Notes under the pieces: model-generated
What the model saw: the letters and a program-made list of their open reading frames with translations, nothing else
Databases searched by the model: none
Told to the model about the DNA's origin: nothing
Made by a program: the position numbers and the translations under genes
Source: JAFDEI01 sp964196055
GTDB taxonomy: Bacteria > Myxococcota_A > UBA9160 > SMWR01
Direction: 5' to 3'
Assembly: GCA_964196055.1 (NCBI GenBank)
Contig: CAXMSF010000305.1
Coordinates: forward strand, 1-19,859
Length of the DNA stretch: 19,859 nt
In this document: positions 7,575 through 14,466 of the stretch, in pieces
Position numbering within the stretch: the stretch's first letter is position 1
How the letters are laid out: each line of letters begins with the position of its first letter

Positions 7575-8501
7575 ATGAAAGGCTTCGCGGCGTTGAACCG
7601 GCTTCGCTTCTCCATCCAGAACAAATGCAGCATGCCCCTTGTTCCCCTGGGCCTCAGCCTGCTCCTCCTTGCATCGTCACCCTCCACAGTTTCAGCCAAG
7701 AAGATGCGCTGGGAGGGAACGATGCAGTTCGATCTCGGCGCCTATTCACCGGTAACCTTTGCCGGCTCCGGAGTGGCCATGATCAACAATTCGGGCGGAG
7801 GCGCTCAGCTCGAGAGCCTTCGCATCGATGGCGGAATTTCCGGCAGCGACACGATTCCGGTCACTGACCCGAATGTCTCGATCAGCATTCGAAGCCTTCG
7901 CCTTTCGCCACAACTCGGCACCGGGACATTGGGTCCCTTCTGGCCGGTAGAGCCCTGGCCGGCGACCCAACTCAGCCGCAACACGATTCCGGTACGGGGT
8001 GATCTTCGGATGTGCACGCTCTATCCCGGCTGCCGAACCGGAAGCACGATTCGACTCAGCCGACATTCAGGAGCGGAAGCCGTTGGTGTTGGCGGCACGA
8101 TGACGGCAGGCGGCTATGGGCCTCTTCGCATTTCCATCGAGGCCGCTCCCTGGACCGTCTATTCCACCACCCTGTTCGTACACACCGAAAATAGCGGCAC
8201 GGTCGCCTGGAGCCGATCCGGATGGATCCACGGGCCCTCCTCCTCGTCGTCGTCAGCAGCCACGACAAGCGGGGCCCTGCAACTCGTCACCCCGCTGCTT
8301 CTGCGAAGCAACACCGGCATGTATTTGCCCGGCTTCGCTTCCCTGACCCTCCGGTTCGTGCCTGAACCGGGATTCTTATTGCTGATTGCAGTAGGGCTCA
8401 CAGGCCTGATCTGTCTTCATCGAAGCACGATTGCGCGGTCCCGAATGAAAGAGAGAGGGAACCGCCATGAAGCTCCAGGCTCACGGACGCCGCATCGCTA
8501 G
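7575..8501 (+). CDS. Secreted protein with PEP-CTERM sorting signal, unknown function
   Basis: A 308-residue protein. Residues 1-41 form a signal peptide: a basic start, the hydrophobic core MPLVPLGLSLLLLASS and a VSA cleavage-like site. The body is Gly-, Ser- and Thr-rich with predicted beta content (SDTIPVTDPNVS, LSPQLGTGTLG, a MCTLYPGCRTG cysteine pair, APWTVYSTTLFVHTENSGT). It contains a run of six serines near residue 222. The C-terminal sorting signal is VPEP at 262-265, then a hydrophobic helix (GFLLLIAVGLTGLICL), then basic residues. Such proteins are normally cut and anchored or exported by an exosortase (EpsH/XrtA type) encoded elsewhere and are linked to exopolysaccharide. I recall similar proteins as a repeated lineage-specific family in deltaproteobacterial genomes, with no known function. 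Oddly, the reading frame runs about 20 residues past the basic cluster, where PEP-CTERM proteins usually stop, and overlaps the RHS gene by 35 bp. Confidence 0.82.
   Translation: MKGFAALNRLRFSIQNKCSMPLVPLGLSLLLLASSPSTVSAKKMRWEGTMQFDLGAYSPVTFAGSGVAMINNSGGGAQLESLRIDGGISGSDTIPVTDPNVSISIRSLRLSPQLGTGTLGPFWPVEPWPATQLSRNTIPVRGDLRMCTLYPGCRTGSTIRLSRHSGAEAVGVGGTMTAGGYGPLRISIEAAPWTVYSTTLFVHTENSGTVAWSRSGWIHGPSSSSSSAATTSGALQLVTPLLLRSNTGMYLPGFASLTLRFVPEPGFLLLIAVGLTGLICLHRSTIARSRMKERGNRHEAPGSRTPHR
8453..8460 (+). promoter_or_regulatory. Ribosome binding site of the RHS gene
   Basis: GAGAGGGA lies six bases before the ATG at 8467, inside the end of the PEP-CTERM gene. It supports the upstream start even though the resulting lipoprotein signal has an unusually long polar lead of about 35 residues. 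The in-frame ATGs at 8536 and 8554 would give a normal-length signal but lack such a site. Confidence 0.5.
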
Positions 8502-11500
8502 CCGCACCTTCGCATCGACCCAATCCGACAGCCGCATGAAATTCGGAACTCGAATGCATCATGCTTGGCATTTCATCCAGACACTGGCGAGAACCGTTCT
8601 GGTCCTGTTGCTTTGCTTCCACCTCCTCACCGGGTGTGAAGGAAATCTCGCCCGGGCCATATATCCAGACTCGCCCGAGCCGCAGGCCGGCCTGCGGGAC
8701 TATCAGAGCCCTCTGCTCAGGCGGGTTCCCGGCGGGCTGGTAAATACCGCCGGCGGCAACCTGTTCGTGTCGCTGAGCGGCCTCTCGCTGGATACCGCAC
8801 TGGGGAAGGAAGAAATCGCACCGAGCTACAACTCGGCCACCAACGAGTGGCGCTTCGGCGTCATCGACATGACCTACGATGGGACGACCTTCATGGACCA
8901 GACGGGAAGCGAATACGACGTCAGGGCCGTGATCGAAGGAACGGCCATCCCAGGGAGCGTCTGGATCAAGGTCGATGCCGACACCATCAGGGCCAAGGAC
9001 GGGCTCACCTTCGAGTTCGCAGGCGGTGTTCTCGTCGCGAAGCACAGGGTTGGCCAGCAATGCCCGAGAATCGTGTACGAAGACGTCCCTGCGTCGGCTC
9101 AGATCGAGATTCGCCAGCGGGACTGCAGTGTTCGCGGGGAATGGTCCACCTACAACACCGACCTCCTCAGCCTGAGTCTAGACCGGACTGGACGAGTCGT
9201 GGAGGTCATCGACCGAGCCGGCCGCGGTGCGATCTACACCTACGACGGAAGCGGGAGGCTCGCCACAGCCCGTGACGGACTCGACGTGGAGCAAGGCACG
9301 CCAGGCTACCGGCTCGAGTACTCGGGCATCAACGGGCCGCTGACGGCCATGGTCAACAACGAGGGAGAACGAATCGAATACGAGTACCAACGCAAGGTCG
9401 CATTGGGAGACCTCCGGTTGCGCTTCGCCACCCAGGTGGCTCAGGGGGGTGAAGGCAGCCGCCAATACCGCTTCGACTACTACGCCGGCTCGAATCCCGA
9501 TTCCGGCGAAACCGTTGTCACCGACCCCATGGGCGACAGCGAGCGCTACAGCTTCGATGTCGACCGGCGGGTATCCCGAATCGATTTCGAGACCGTCGCT
9601 GAGAGTGAATCCTTCACCTACGCGGGCAACGCGTTACGGACGGCCTCTCACAGCTTCGCCAATGGAAGCACCGAATCCTACACGCGAGATGTCAACGGAG
9701 ACATCCTGACGATTACGCAACCCTCCGGAAACGTGGTCGTGCACACCTATGCGGACGCCAACAACCCCTTCCCCTACAACCGAGCCATGGCGACCAAACA
9801 GGATGACCTCGGAGCCCTCGGAACCTGGACCTACACCGAGGATGCACCGATCGACTACAAGCGCCTCGCGACAGCCTCGAATGGTGAAGGCGAGCGAACC
9901 CAGTACGCCTACCACCCCTCCACCGGGTACACACGGCTGGCGTCGACCACCTTTGCCAACGGGATCGTGCGAGAATTCACCGGATACAACGCGCTCGGTC
10001 ACGCGACGCAGATCGCGCATGGGCAGATCGCCGGTTTTGCCACCTTCGACGAGGTCGGGAACCAAACCGGGGGCAGCGACGGGACCTCGCCTGAAATTGG
10101 CGGCATCCTCGCTCGACACTTCGATGCCGACCGCAATCCGGTCGAAGTGACGGTGGCGGATACCGACGGACAGGCGGCAACCATCCTACTGCCACGCGGA
10201 AGTGACGGGCGGATCCTCTCCATCGACCGCCCTCCGCTGGGCCTCGGTGAGGGTCCCGATCATCGCTTCACGTACGACACGCTGGGACAGGTGGTGCGGA
10301 GGGAGGAAATGGTCGACGGCGCCTGGCAGTCGACGACCTACACGCATGACGCCCGCGGAAGAACGGGTGAAGCACTCCCCAACGGCATGAGTCGGGAATG
10401 GCTGCGCGACCAGCGGGGTCGTATCACGGAGCATCGAATCTTCCGGGATGGCGTTCTCGACGGCGAGATCGTCTTCACCTACTCGAATGGCAATCTGGTT
10501 CAGATCGACGACAGTGAACGCGGTCCGACGGTCTACTCCTATGATACGGCGGGCCGGTTATCGCTGATCCGGTACACGGGCGGTGAAACGACCGAGCGCG
10601 AATTCGACCTGCGCTCAAGGCTCGTGAAGGAGACGTACCGACAGTCCGACGCGAGTGTGGTGAAGGTGCTGGAGCGCGAGTATGACCTGGCAAACCGGGA
10701 GAAGCGCGTCTACGACGACGGTCAGCTCGTCATCGACCGGACCTTCCGGAATGGCCAGCTCGACAGCGTCGAGACCGGTAACGGTCTCGAGCGACGATTC
10801 AGCTACGAGCCTGTGTTCGGCCTGAGGAGCGGCGCGAGCACGACGAGCGAAAGCCTGGAGGTCCTCGAAAGCACTGCCCTCTCCTCCGGGCTGACGGCGA
10901 GCCCGGTAAACTGGGAGATCTCCGCCACCACCAGCGTTTCCGAGCTCGGAGATGTCGAAACGATCTTCACGGTCGGTCCCGGGACGGACCCGGACGAGCC
11001 GGGTTCCGAAATCGGCAAGCGAGTGTTGGCCTGGGCCAATGGAATGGCGGACTCGCGATCCTATGCATACGATGGTCTGAGCAATCAAGTCGACGACGCA
11101 GACGGTGACTCCTACGGATACAATCCGGAGGGAAACCGGCTGCTCGCAGCGACGGTCGCGGGTACACCCGTGGCCTACGCCTACGACGCCGCCGGATTCG
11201 CCATCTCACGAAATGGCGTTCCCATCGAGTGGACGGCCGCCGGGCAGATGACAGCTTACGACGTCTACGAGGCCGAGTGGGACATGCAAGGTCGGCCTCT
11301 GCGAGTCACTGACACCAGCATCACCCCGGCCGCGATTCGGGATTGGTCTCGATGGGGTGGCCGCATCGAGGTGGACGGCGACGGCTTCCTGGTGGCGCTC
11401 GATCTAGGAGAAGTCGTGCTCGGCTTCGGCGGGGCCCGGCGCTACCGCCACTTCGACTTCCGCGGCAACGTGAGTTTCGTGTCGGACGAGAGCGGAATGA

Positions 11501-12192
11501 TCGTCACACTCTACGAGTACTCCCCCTACGGCGTGAATGCCGTGATCGGCGACACGAGCGACACGACTCACTTCGTCGGAAAGAGTGCGATCGACCCGTT
11601 CATGCTGCTGGGGGCGCGGATGTACGACCCGCTGGTGGGGAGATTCATCTCGCCGGACCCCGTGTTCAATCTGTTGAATCAGTACACCTACACACTTGGA
11701 AATCCGATCTGGTTCAGCGATCCGACGGGGCGCACGAACACCATGGATGGCCTGAGGGTAGGAATCAATGCCATGGGTATGACCCTCGCTATCGCGGGGG
11801 TAGCAACCGCAGTCACTGCAGGCGGGGGCGTCTTCATCGCCCTGTCCGTCGTTGCAGTACCGCTCGCCATCTTCGGCTTCGCAGACTCCGTCGGCGTATT
11901 TACAGCGTCCGCCCCCATCCAAACCGCGACCAACACCGGTTGCGGTTGTACAAAGACACTCACCATCGGGGCTGATCCCGCTCAAGCCGAAAATCCATCC
12001 GGAGCCGCCCCATCTGGCGGTGACGACGGAGGAGACGGAGGCGCGATATCTGGGGGAGGCACCGGCGGCTTGGGCGGTGGCTTCGGCGGCGGCTTCGGTG
12101 GTGTTCCCGCTTGCGGTCTGACTGGGATTGAATTTCTCTTCTTCGTCGGGTGGGCCCTGGGTCGCAAGAACAAGCAAAGGAGTACTCGATGA
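8467..12192 (+). CDS. RHS/YD-repeat lipoprotein with hydrophobic, Gly-rich C-terminus
   Basis: A 1241-residue RHS-family protein. A lipobox LLTGC with Cys57 (after VLVLLLCFH) predicts a lipid-anchored envelope protein. From about residue 75 to 1080 it carries many YD-type repeats (for example RAGRGAIYTYDGSGRLATA, YSYDTAGRLSLIRYTGGE, EWLRDQRGRITEHRIF), the kind that fold into the RHS beta-cocoon shell. The RHS-associated core is intact near the end: FDFRGNVSFVSDESG, YEYSPYG, then GARMYDPLVGRFISPDPV, with NQYTYTLGNPIWFSDPTGR closing at residue 1089. The remaining 152 residues are unusual. They hold two hydrophobic Ala/Gly/Val segments (about 1100-1150), a GCGC cysteine cluster, a Gly-rich linker, and a tail of Cys1216-Gly, a hydrophobic stretch and a basic end. 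I see no known toxin domain, so effector function is not supported. The stop overlaps the next gene as ATGA. Confidence 0.9.
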   Translation: MKLQAHGRRIASRTFASTQSDSRMKFGTRMHHAWHFIQTLARTVLVLLLCFHLLTGCEGNLARAIYPDSPEPQAGLRDYQSPLLRRVPGGLVNTAGGNLFVSLSGLSLDTALGKEEIAPSYNSATNEWRFGVIDMTYDGTTFMDQTGSEYDVRAVIEGTAIPGSVWIKVDADTIRAKDGLTFEFAGGVLVAKHRVGQQCPRIVYEDVPASAQIEIRQRDCSVRGEWSTYNTDLLSLSLDRTGRVVEVIDRAGRGAIYTYDGSGRLATARDGLDVEQGTPGYRLEYSGINGPLTAMVNNEGERIEYEYQRKVALGDLRLRFATQVAQGGEGSRQYRFDYYAGSNPDSGETVVTDPMGDSERYSFDVDRRVSRIDFETVAESESFTYAGNALRTASHSFANGSTESYTRDVNGDILTITQPSGNVVVHTYADANNPFPYNRAMATKQDDLGALGTWTYTEDAPIDYKRLATASNGEGERTQYAYHPSTGYTRLASTTFANGIVREFTGYNALGHATQIAHGQIAGFATFDEVGNQTGGSDGTSPEIGGILARHFDADRNPVEVTVADTDGQAATILLPRGSDGRILSIDRPPLGLGEGPDHRFTYDTLGQVVRREEMVDGAWQSTTYTHDARGRTGEALPNGMSREWLRDQRGRITEHRIFRDGVLDGEIVFTYSNGNLVQIDDSERGPTVYSYDTAGRLSLIRYTGGETTEREFDLRSRLVKETYRQSDASVVKVLEREYDLANREKRVYDDGQLVIDRTFRNGQLDSVETGNGLERRFSYEPVFGLRSGASTTSESLEVLESTALSSGLTASPVNWEISATTSVSELGDVETIFTVGPGTDPDEPGSEIGKRVLAWANGMADSRSYAYDGLSNQVDDADGDSYGYNPEGNRLLAATVAGTPVAYAYDAAGFAISRNGVPIEWTAAGQMTAYDVYEAEWDMQGRPLRVTDTSITPAAIRDWSRWGGRIEVDGDGFLVALDLGEVVLGFGGARRYRHFDFRGNVSFVSDESGMIVTLYEYSPYGVNAVIGDTSDTTHFVGKSAIDPFMLLGARMYDPLVGRFISPDPVFNLLNQYTYTLGNPIWFSDPTGRTNTMDGLRVGINAMGMTLAIAGVATAVTAGGGVFIALSVVAVPLAIFGFADSVGVFTASAPIQTATNTGCGCTKTLTIGADPAQAENPSGAAPSGGDDGGDGGAISGGGTGGLGGGFGGGFGGVPACGLTGIEFLFFVGWALGRKNKQRSTR
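12013..12110 (+). repeat. Gly-rich low-complexity coding tract
   Basis: This part of the RHS gene encodes a run dominated by Gly with a few Asp and Phe (GGDDGGDGGAISGGG, then GGLGGGFGGGFGGV). At DNA level it is an imperfect GGC/GGT repeat. It looks like a flexible linker between the hydrophobic segment and the C-terminal Cys-hydrophobic-basic tail. Confidence 0.75.
12176..12182 (+). promoter_or_regulatory. Ribosome binding site fixing the start of the four-helix protein
   Basis: AAAGGAG lies six bases before the ATG at 12189, which overlaps the RHS stop as ATGA. It argues against the in-frame ATG at 12150, which lies inside the RHS coding end. Confidence 0.7.
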
Positions 12193-12644
12193 CAACTCGC
12201 AAGTTGACACCTCGCACGAGACAGATGCTCCTCGTGAGTCTCATCACCTTCTGCTGGACGCTGGCCGCTGCGTCGGCGTTCGCAGGAAGCGTGTCCCACA
12301 ACAACTGGTGGTACATCGCGGCGATCGTGTTCTTCGTCAACGGATTCGTGCCCTTCCCGTTTCTCCACTATCTCCTCGCTCCGGGCGAGACGCCCGGAGA
12401 GGCACACGCGACACTTCTTGGCAGGACGCCCCCCGACAAGAAGCGGATTGCCCTCGCGACCCTCTGCGCGTTCAGTTGGGTGATGTCCGCTGGCTGCGTG
12501 ATCGCGAGTTGCTTCGCTCAGGATGGCGCGTGGCACATCGAAGCAATTTCGTTCTTCATTAGTGGGCTCGTATTCTTCGGGGTTCTCCGGAAACTCCGAA
12601 CTTCGGAGGCGGATAGCGAGCGGCCAGCGGCGAGCGAGCAGTAG
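12189..12644 (+). CDS. Small four-helix membrane protein with internal duplication, unknown function
   Basis: A 151-residue protein starting at the ATGA overlap with the RHS stop, with a strong ribosome site. It has four hydrophobic segments: about residues 15-36, 43-64, 83-104 and 111-131. The two halves align with each other. LVSLITFCWTLAAASAFA pairs with LATLCAFSWVMSAGCVIA, each followed by a short polar loop with a Trp, and then by similar helices (IVFFVNGFV against ISFFISGLV). It is therefore a tandem duplication of a two-helix hairpin. A polar cytoplasmic-looking loop (TPGEAHATLLGRTPPDKKR) separates the halves, and the C-terminus is short and charged. I recognise no family. Its position directly after an RHS gene is where immunity proteins sit in toxin systems, but that role is speculative because no toxin domain is visible. 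Confidence 0.75.
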   Translation: MTTRKLTPRTRQMLLVSLITFCWTLAAASAFAGSVSHNNWWYIAAIVFFVNGFVPFPFLHYLLAPGETPGEAHATLLGRTPPDKKRIALATLCAFSWVMSAGCVIASCFAQDGAWHIEAISFFISGLVFFGVLRKLRTSEADSERPAASEQ

Positions 12645-12713
12645 CAAGCGGGCGGCAGGCTCCGGTGGCATCGGCCGCGCAGCCATTCGCTCCACAGCCG
12701 CGATTTTCTCGCC

Positions 12714-13031
12714 ATGTCCGAAACCTGGACGGTCGGTCGTTATCTCGTGACGCGCCTGGAACAAGTCGGCGTCTATTCCGGCGCGTTATCTGAGGAGAGC
12801 GTGCGGCGCACGGTCGAGGAAGCCGACGCCGTGCTGAGCATCGGCGTCTGGATGAGTGACATCAACCTCGACATCTGTACCGCGCAGATTGACGTCGGGC
12901 GCCTGATTCATGCCACCGCCGATCGCGTACGGATCAAGCGGCACTACTTCGACGACGTCTATCTCGGCGACTTCATCGCAGGGTTGAGCGGGCGCGCCGC
13001 CGCGGGTCGACTCGTCACGCCCGCTCGATGA
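12714..13031 (+). pseudogene. Deletion-fused remnant of a pyruvate/indolepyruvate decarboxylase-type TPP enzyme
   Basis: The open frame encodes 105 residues made of two non-adjacent pieces of a thiamine-diphosphate decarboxylase. Residues 5-20 (WTVGRYLVTRLEQVGV) match the extreme N-terminus of such enzymes (compare the YTVGxYLxxRLxxxG start). Residue 21 onward (YSGALSEESVRRTVEEADAV, then LSIGVWMSDINLDI, RVRIKRHYFDDVYLGDFIAG) matches the central domain, which normally lies more than 200 residues further on. The catalytic Glu region of the N-terminal domain and the whole C-terminal cofactor-binding domain with its GDG motif are missing. The junction is at about 12771-12774. No Shine-Dalgarno precedes the ATG, and the 69 bp before it hold nothing I recognise. 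The 3' end overlaps the convergent PilZ gene by 17 bp. It is almost certainly inactive as an enzyme; whether it is expressed is unknown. Confidence 0.72.
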
Positions 13032-13593
13032 ACAGAACATGCCATTCGTCGCCGAGTTGCTTCGATACCTGGTCGCTGGCTTCCTGCTCGGTCGCACAAC
13101 TCACGAGAAAGCTGTTCCGCTTGCCGGAGGCGGTTTCGACGGCGTGGATTCGGAAGCGTTTCGCCGCGCCCGATCCGTTCACGCCGCTTCGAGATGGGGT
13201 GCCCTTCCCGGTTTCGCTTCCCCGGCCAACACCACCCGCTTTCGCGCGGACGCTTGCGGCGGCCTCGGCGTGCTCCGGCGAAATCGCGGCGACGAAGTCG
13301 AGGTAGGCCTCTTTGGGTTGCACGAGCGCGAGTCCGACGCCGCCGTGTGCGAGCGTCAACAGCTCCGCAGGTACGACCCTCTTTCGCGCGACTCGGGCCT
13401 CCATCGTCACGGGCACTTCGACTCCGGGCAGCAGAAGTCCGACTTCGACCAGCGCGCCGGGCGCCGGTTTGACGTTCGTCTGAACGAACAGCCCGGTGGC
13501 GGAGATATCGATCACGATACCCGTGTAACGAGAATTATTCGAAAGGATCTCGCACGAAATGCGCTTCTTCTTTCTGGGCGCGCGTTCGATCAT
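13015..13593 (-). CDS. PilZ-domain protein (predicted c-di-GMP binding)
   Basis: A 192-residue protein. The N-terminal PilZ domain carries both c-di-GMP motifs: Arg7-Lys-Lys-Lys-Arg11 (RxxxR) and Asp29-x-Ser31-x-x-Gly34 (DISATGLF, the D/NxSxxG motif). They are followed by the usual beta-barrel strands (ALVEVGLLLPGVEVPVTMEA, HGGVGLALVQP). After a Gly/Ser-rich linker (about residues 112-144) comes a compact C-terminal segment of about 48 residues (KRFRIHAVETASGKRNSF, then a helix and WHVLFIERA) that I do not recognise. The ATG is preceded by AGGGA at workable spacing. PilZ proteins transmit c-di-GMP levels to motility, exopolysaccharide or transcription targets; the target here is not evident. 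It lies 87 bp after queE and may be a separate transcript, given the palindromes in the gap. Confidence 0.88.
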   Translation of the reverse strand: MIERAPRKKKRISCEILSNNSRYTGIVIDISATGLFVQTNVKPAPGALVEVGLLLPGVEVPVTMEARVARKRVVPAELLTLAHGGVGLALVQPKEAYLDFVAAISPEHAEAAASVRAKAGGVGRGSETGKGTPSRSGVNGSGAAKRFRIHAVETASGKRNSFLVSCATEQEASDQVSKQLGDEWHVLFIERA

Positions 13594-13630
13594 CCCAAAG
13601 TCCCTTGCGGTCCGACTTCGGTAGAAATCG

Positions 13631-13664
13631 ACCGGCCGGTAAATTCGCTTTAGGTCGCGAATTT
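13631..13664. promoter_or_regulatory. Palindromic pair in the queE-PilZ gap, possible operator
   Basis: ACCGGCCGGT (13631-13640) is a perfect 10-bp palindrome. Directly beside it, AAATTCGC (13641-13648) and GCGAATTT (13657-13664) are perfect inverted arms around an 8-nt spacer. On the minus strand they lie after the queE stop and about 40-70 bp before the PilZ start. They could be a repressor or activator site for the PilZ gene, or part of a weak terminator for queE; there is no T-tract after the stem. Confidence 0.4.
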
Positions 13665-13680
13665 CGCTGCCGTTGGCACC

Positions 13681-14466
13681 TCAGAGCGCACCGTACAAGC
13701 GGTGAGTCTGAGGGATCAAGCGCACGTCGGGCAGGCTCCGTTCCAGTCGCGCCGACAGTTCCAGAAGCCGCTTCGCGGCGGGAGCGGCTCTCACGCCGCC
13801 ACAGGGCGTCACCGGCTGAACGACCACCGGCACCTCAGGTGAAACCCCCAGGATGCATTGCGTCATCGCATCGATTTCCTCGTCTGTCGTGGCAGGCGTC
13901 ACCACGACTTTCACCATCACCTCGGGTGCACCGAGCGCGACGCGAAGAAACTCGGCATGCGCCCTGTGAAAATCCTCGACCGGCCCGGATTTCGCGTCGT
14001 CGGCGCGGCGCACGTCGCTCGCAAGCTTCCAGTCCATCGATACCACGTCGATGACCGGAAGTACCTCCGTCAACGCATCTGCGTGCAGGCCATGCGTCTC
14101 GAGGTGAATGCGCGGGCCACGCTCGCGAAACGCGCGCGCGAGTGCCGTGAGGGGCTTCGGCTGCAGCAGCGGCTCGCCGCCCGTGAAACTCACGAAGCGA
14201 TGCGACGGCAACTCGAGCGCCTCCGCGGCCGCGATCAACTGCGACAACGGGATCGGATTCGCGACCTCCCGGAACTCGCCGGTGCCACGCTCGCTCTCGA
14301 GCCGAGCCGTCTTCGCGAGCGCCCACGAATGCGGCGTGTCACACCACCGGCAGCGGAGATCACACTCACCGAAGCGCACGAAGAGCGTGCTCGCACCAAC
14401 GTGGGCGCCCTCGCCCTGTACGGACGAGAACATTTCCACGAGATTTGCCGTCGCCTTCGGAATCAC
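13681..14466 (-). CDS. queE: 7-carboxy-7-deazaguanine synthase (radical SAM)
   Basis: A 261-residue radical SAM enzyme that makes 7-carboxy-7-deazaguanine from 6-carboxytetrahydropterin in the queuosine/preQ0 pathway. The N-terminal EMFSSVQGEG and FVRFGECDLRCRWCDTPHSW are diagnostic. The iron-sulphur cysteines are Cys35, Cys39 and Cys42 (CxxxCxxC), and SFTGGEPLLQ supplies the SAM-binding GGE motif near residue 95. HLETHG and the DVVSMDWKL strand are also typical. Length is normal to slightly long for the family. It starts with GTG in a GTGA overlap with the stop of the large DHH-like gene upstream, so it is probably translationally coupled to it. Partner genes (queC, queD, queF) are not in the window. 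Confidence 0.93.
   Translation of the reverse strand: MIPKATANLVEMFSSVQGEGAHVGASTLFVRFGECDLRCRWCDTPHSWALAKTARLESERGTGEFREVANPIPLSQLIAAAEALELPSHRFVSFTGGEPLLQPKPLTALARAFRERGPRIHLETHGLHADALTEVLPVIDVVSMDWKLASDVRRADDAKSGPVEDFHRAHAEFLRVALGAPEVMVKVVVTPATTDEEIDAMTQCILGVSPEVPVVVQPVTPCGGVRAAPAAKRLLELSARLERSLPDVRLIPQTHRLYGAL

Noticed and set aside
8236..8262. Serine codon run as a phase-variable tract
   Set aside because: The units are mixed TCC/TCG/TCA triplets, so slippage would change length by whole codons and not switch the gene off.
11404..12210. Minus-strand open frame inside the RHS 3' end
   Set aside because: Antisense shadow; the RHS core motifs on the plus strand are unambiguous.
8467..12644. 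Classical RHS polymorphic toxin with immunity gene
   Set aside because: No toxin fold is recognisable after the RHS core and no VgrG, PAAR or adaptor gene is nearby. The idea is kept only as one option in the findings.
12645..12713. Further gene remnant or promoter before the decarboxylase remnant
   Set aside because: I saw no coding-like frame, promoter pair or repeat in these 69 bases.
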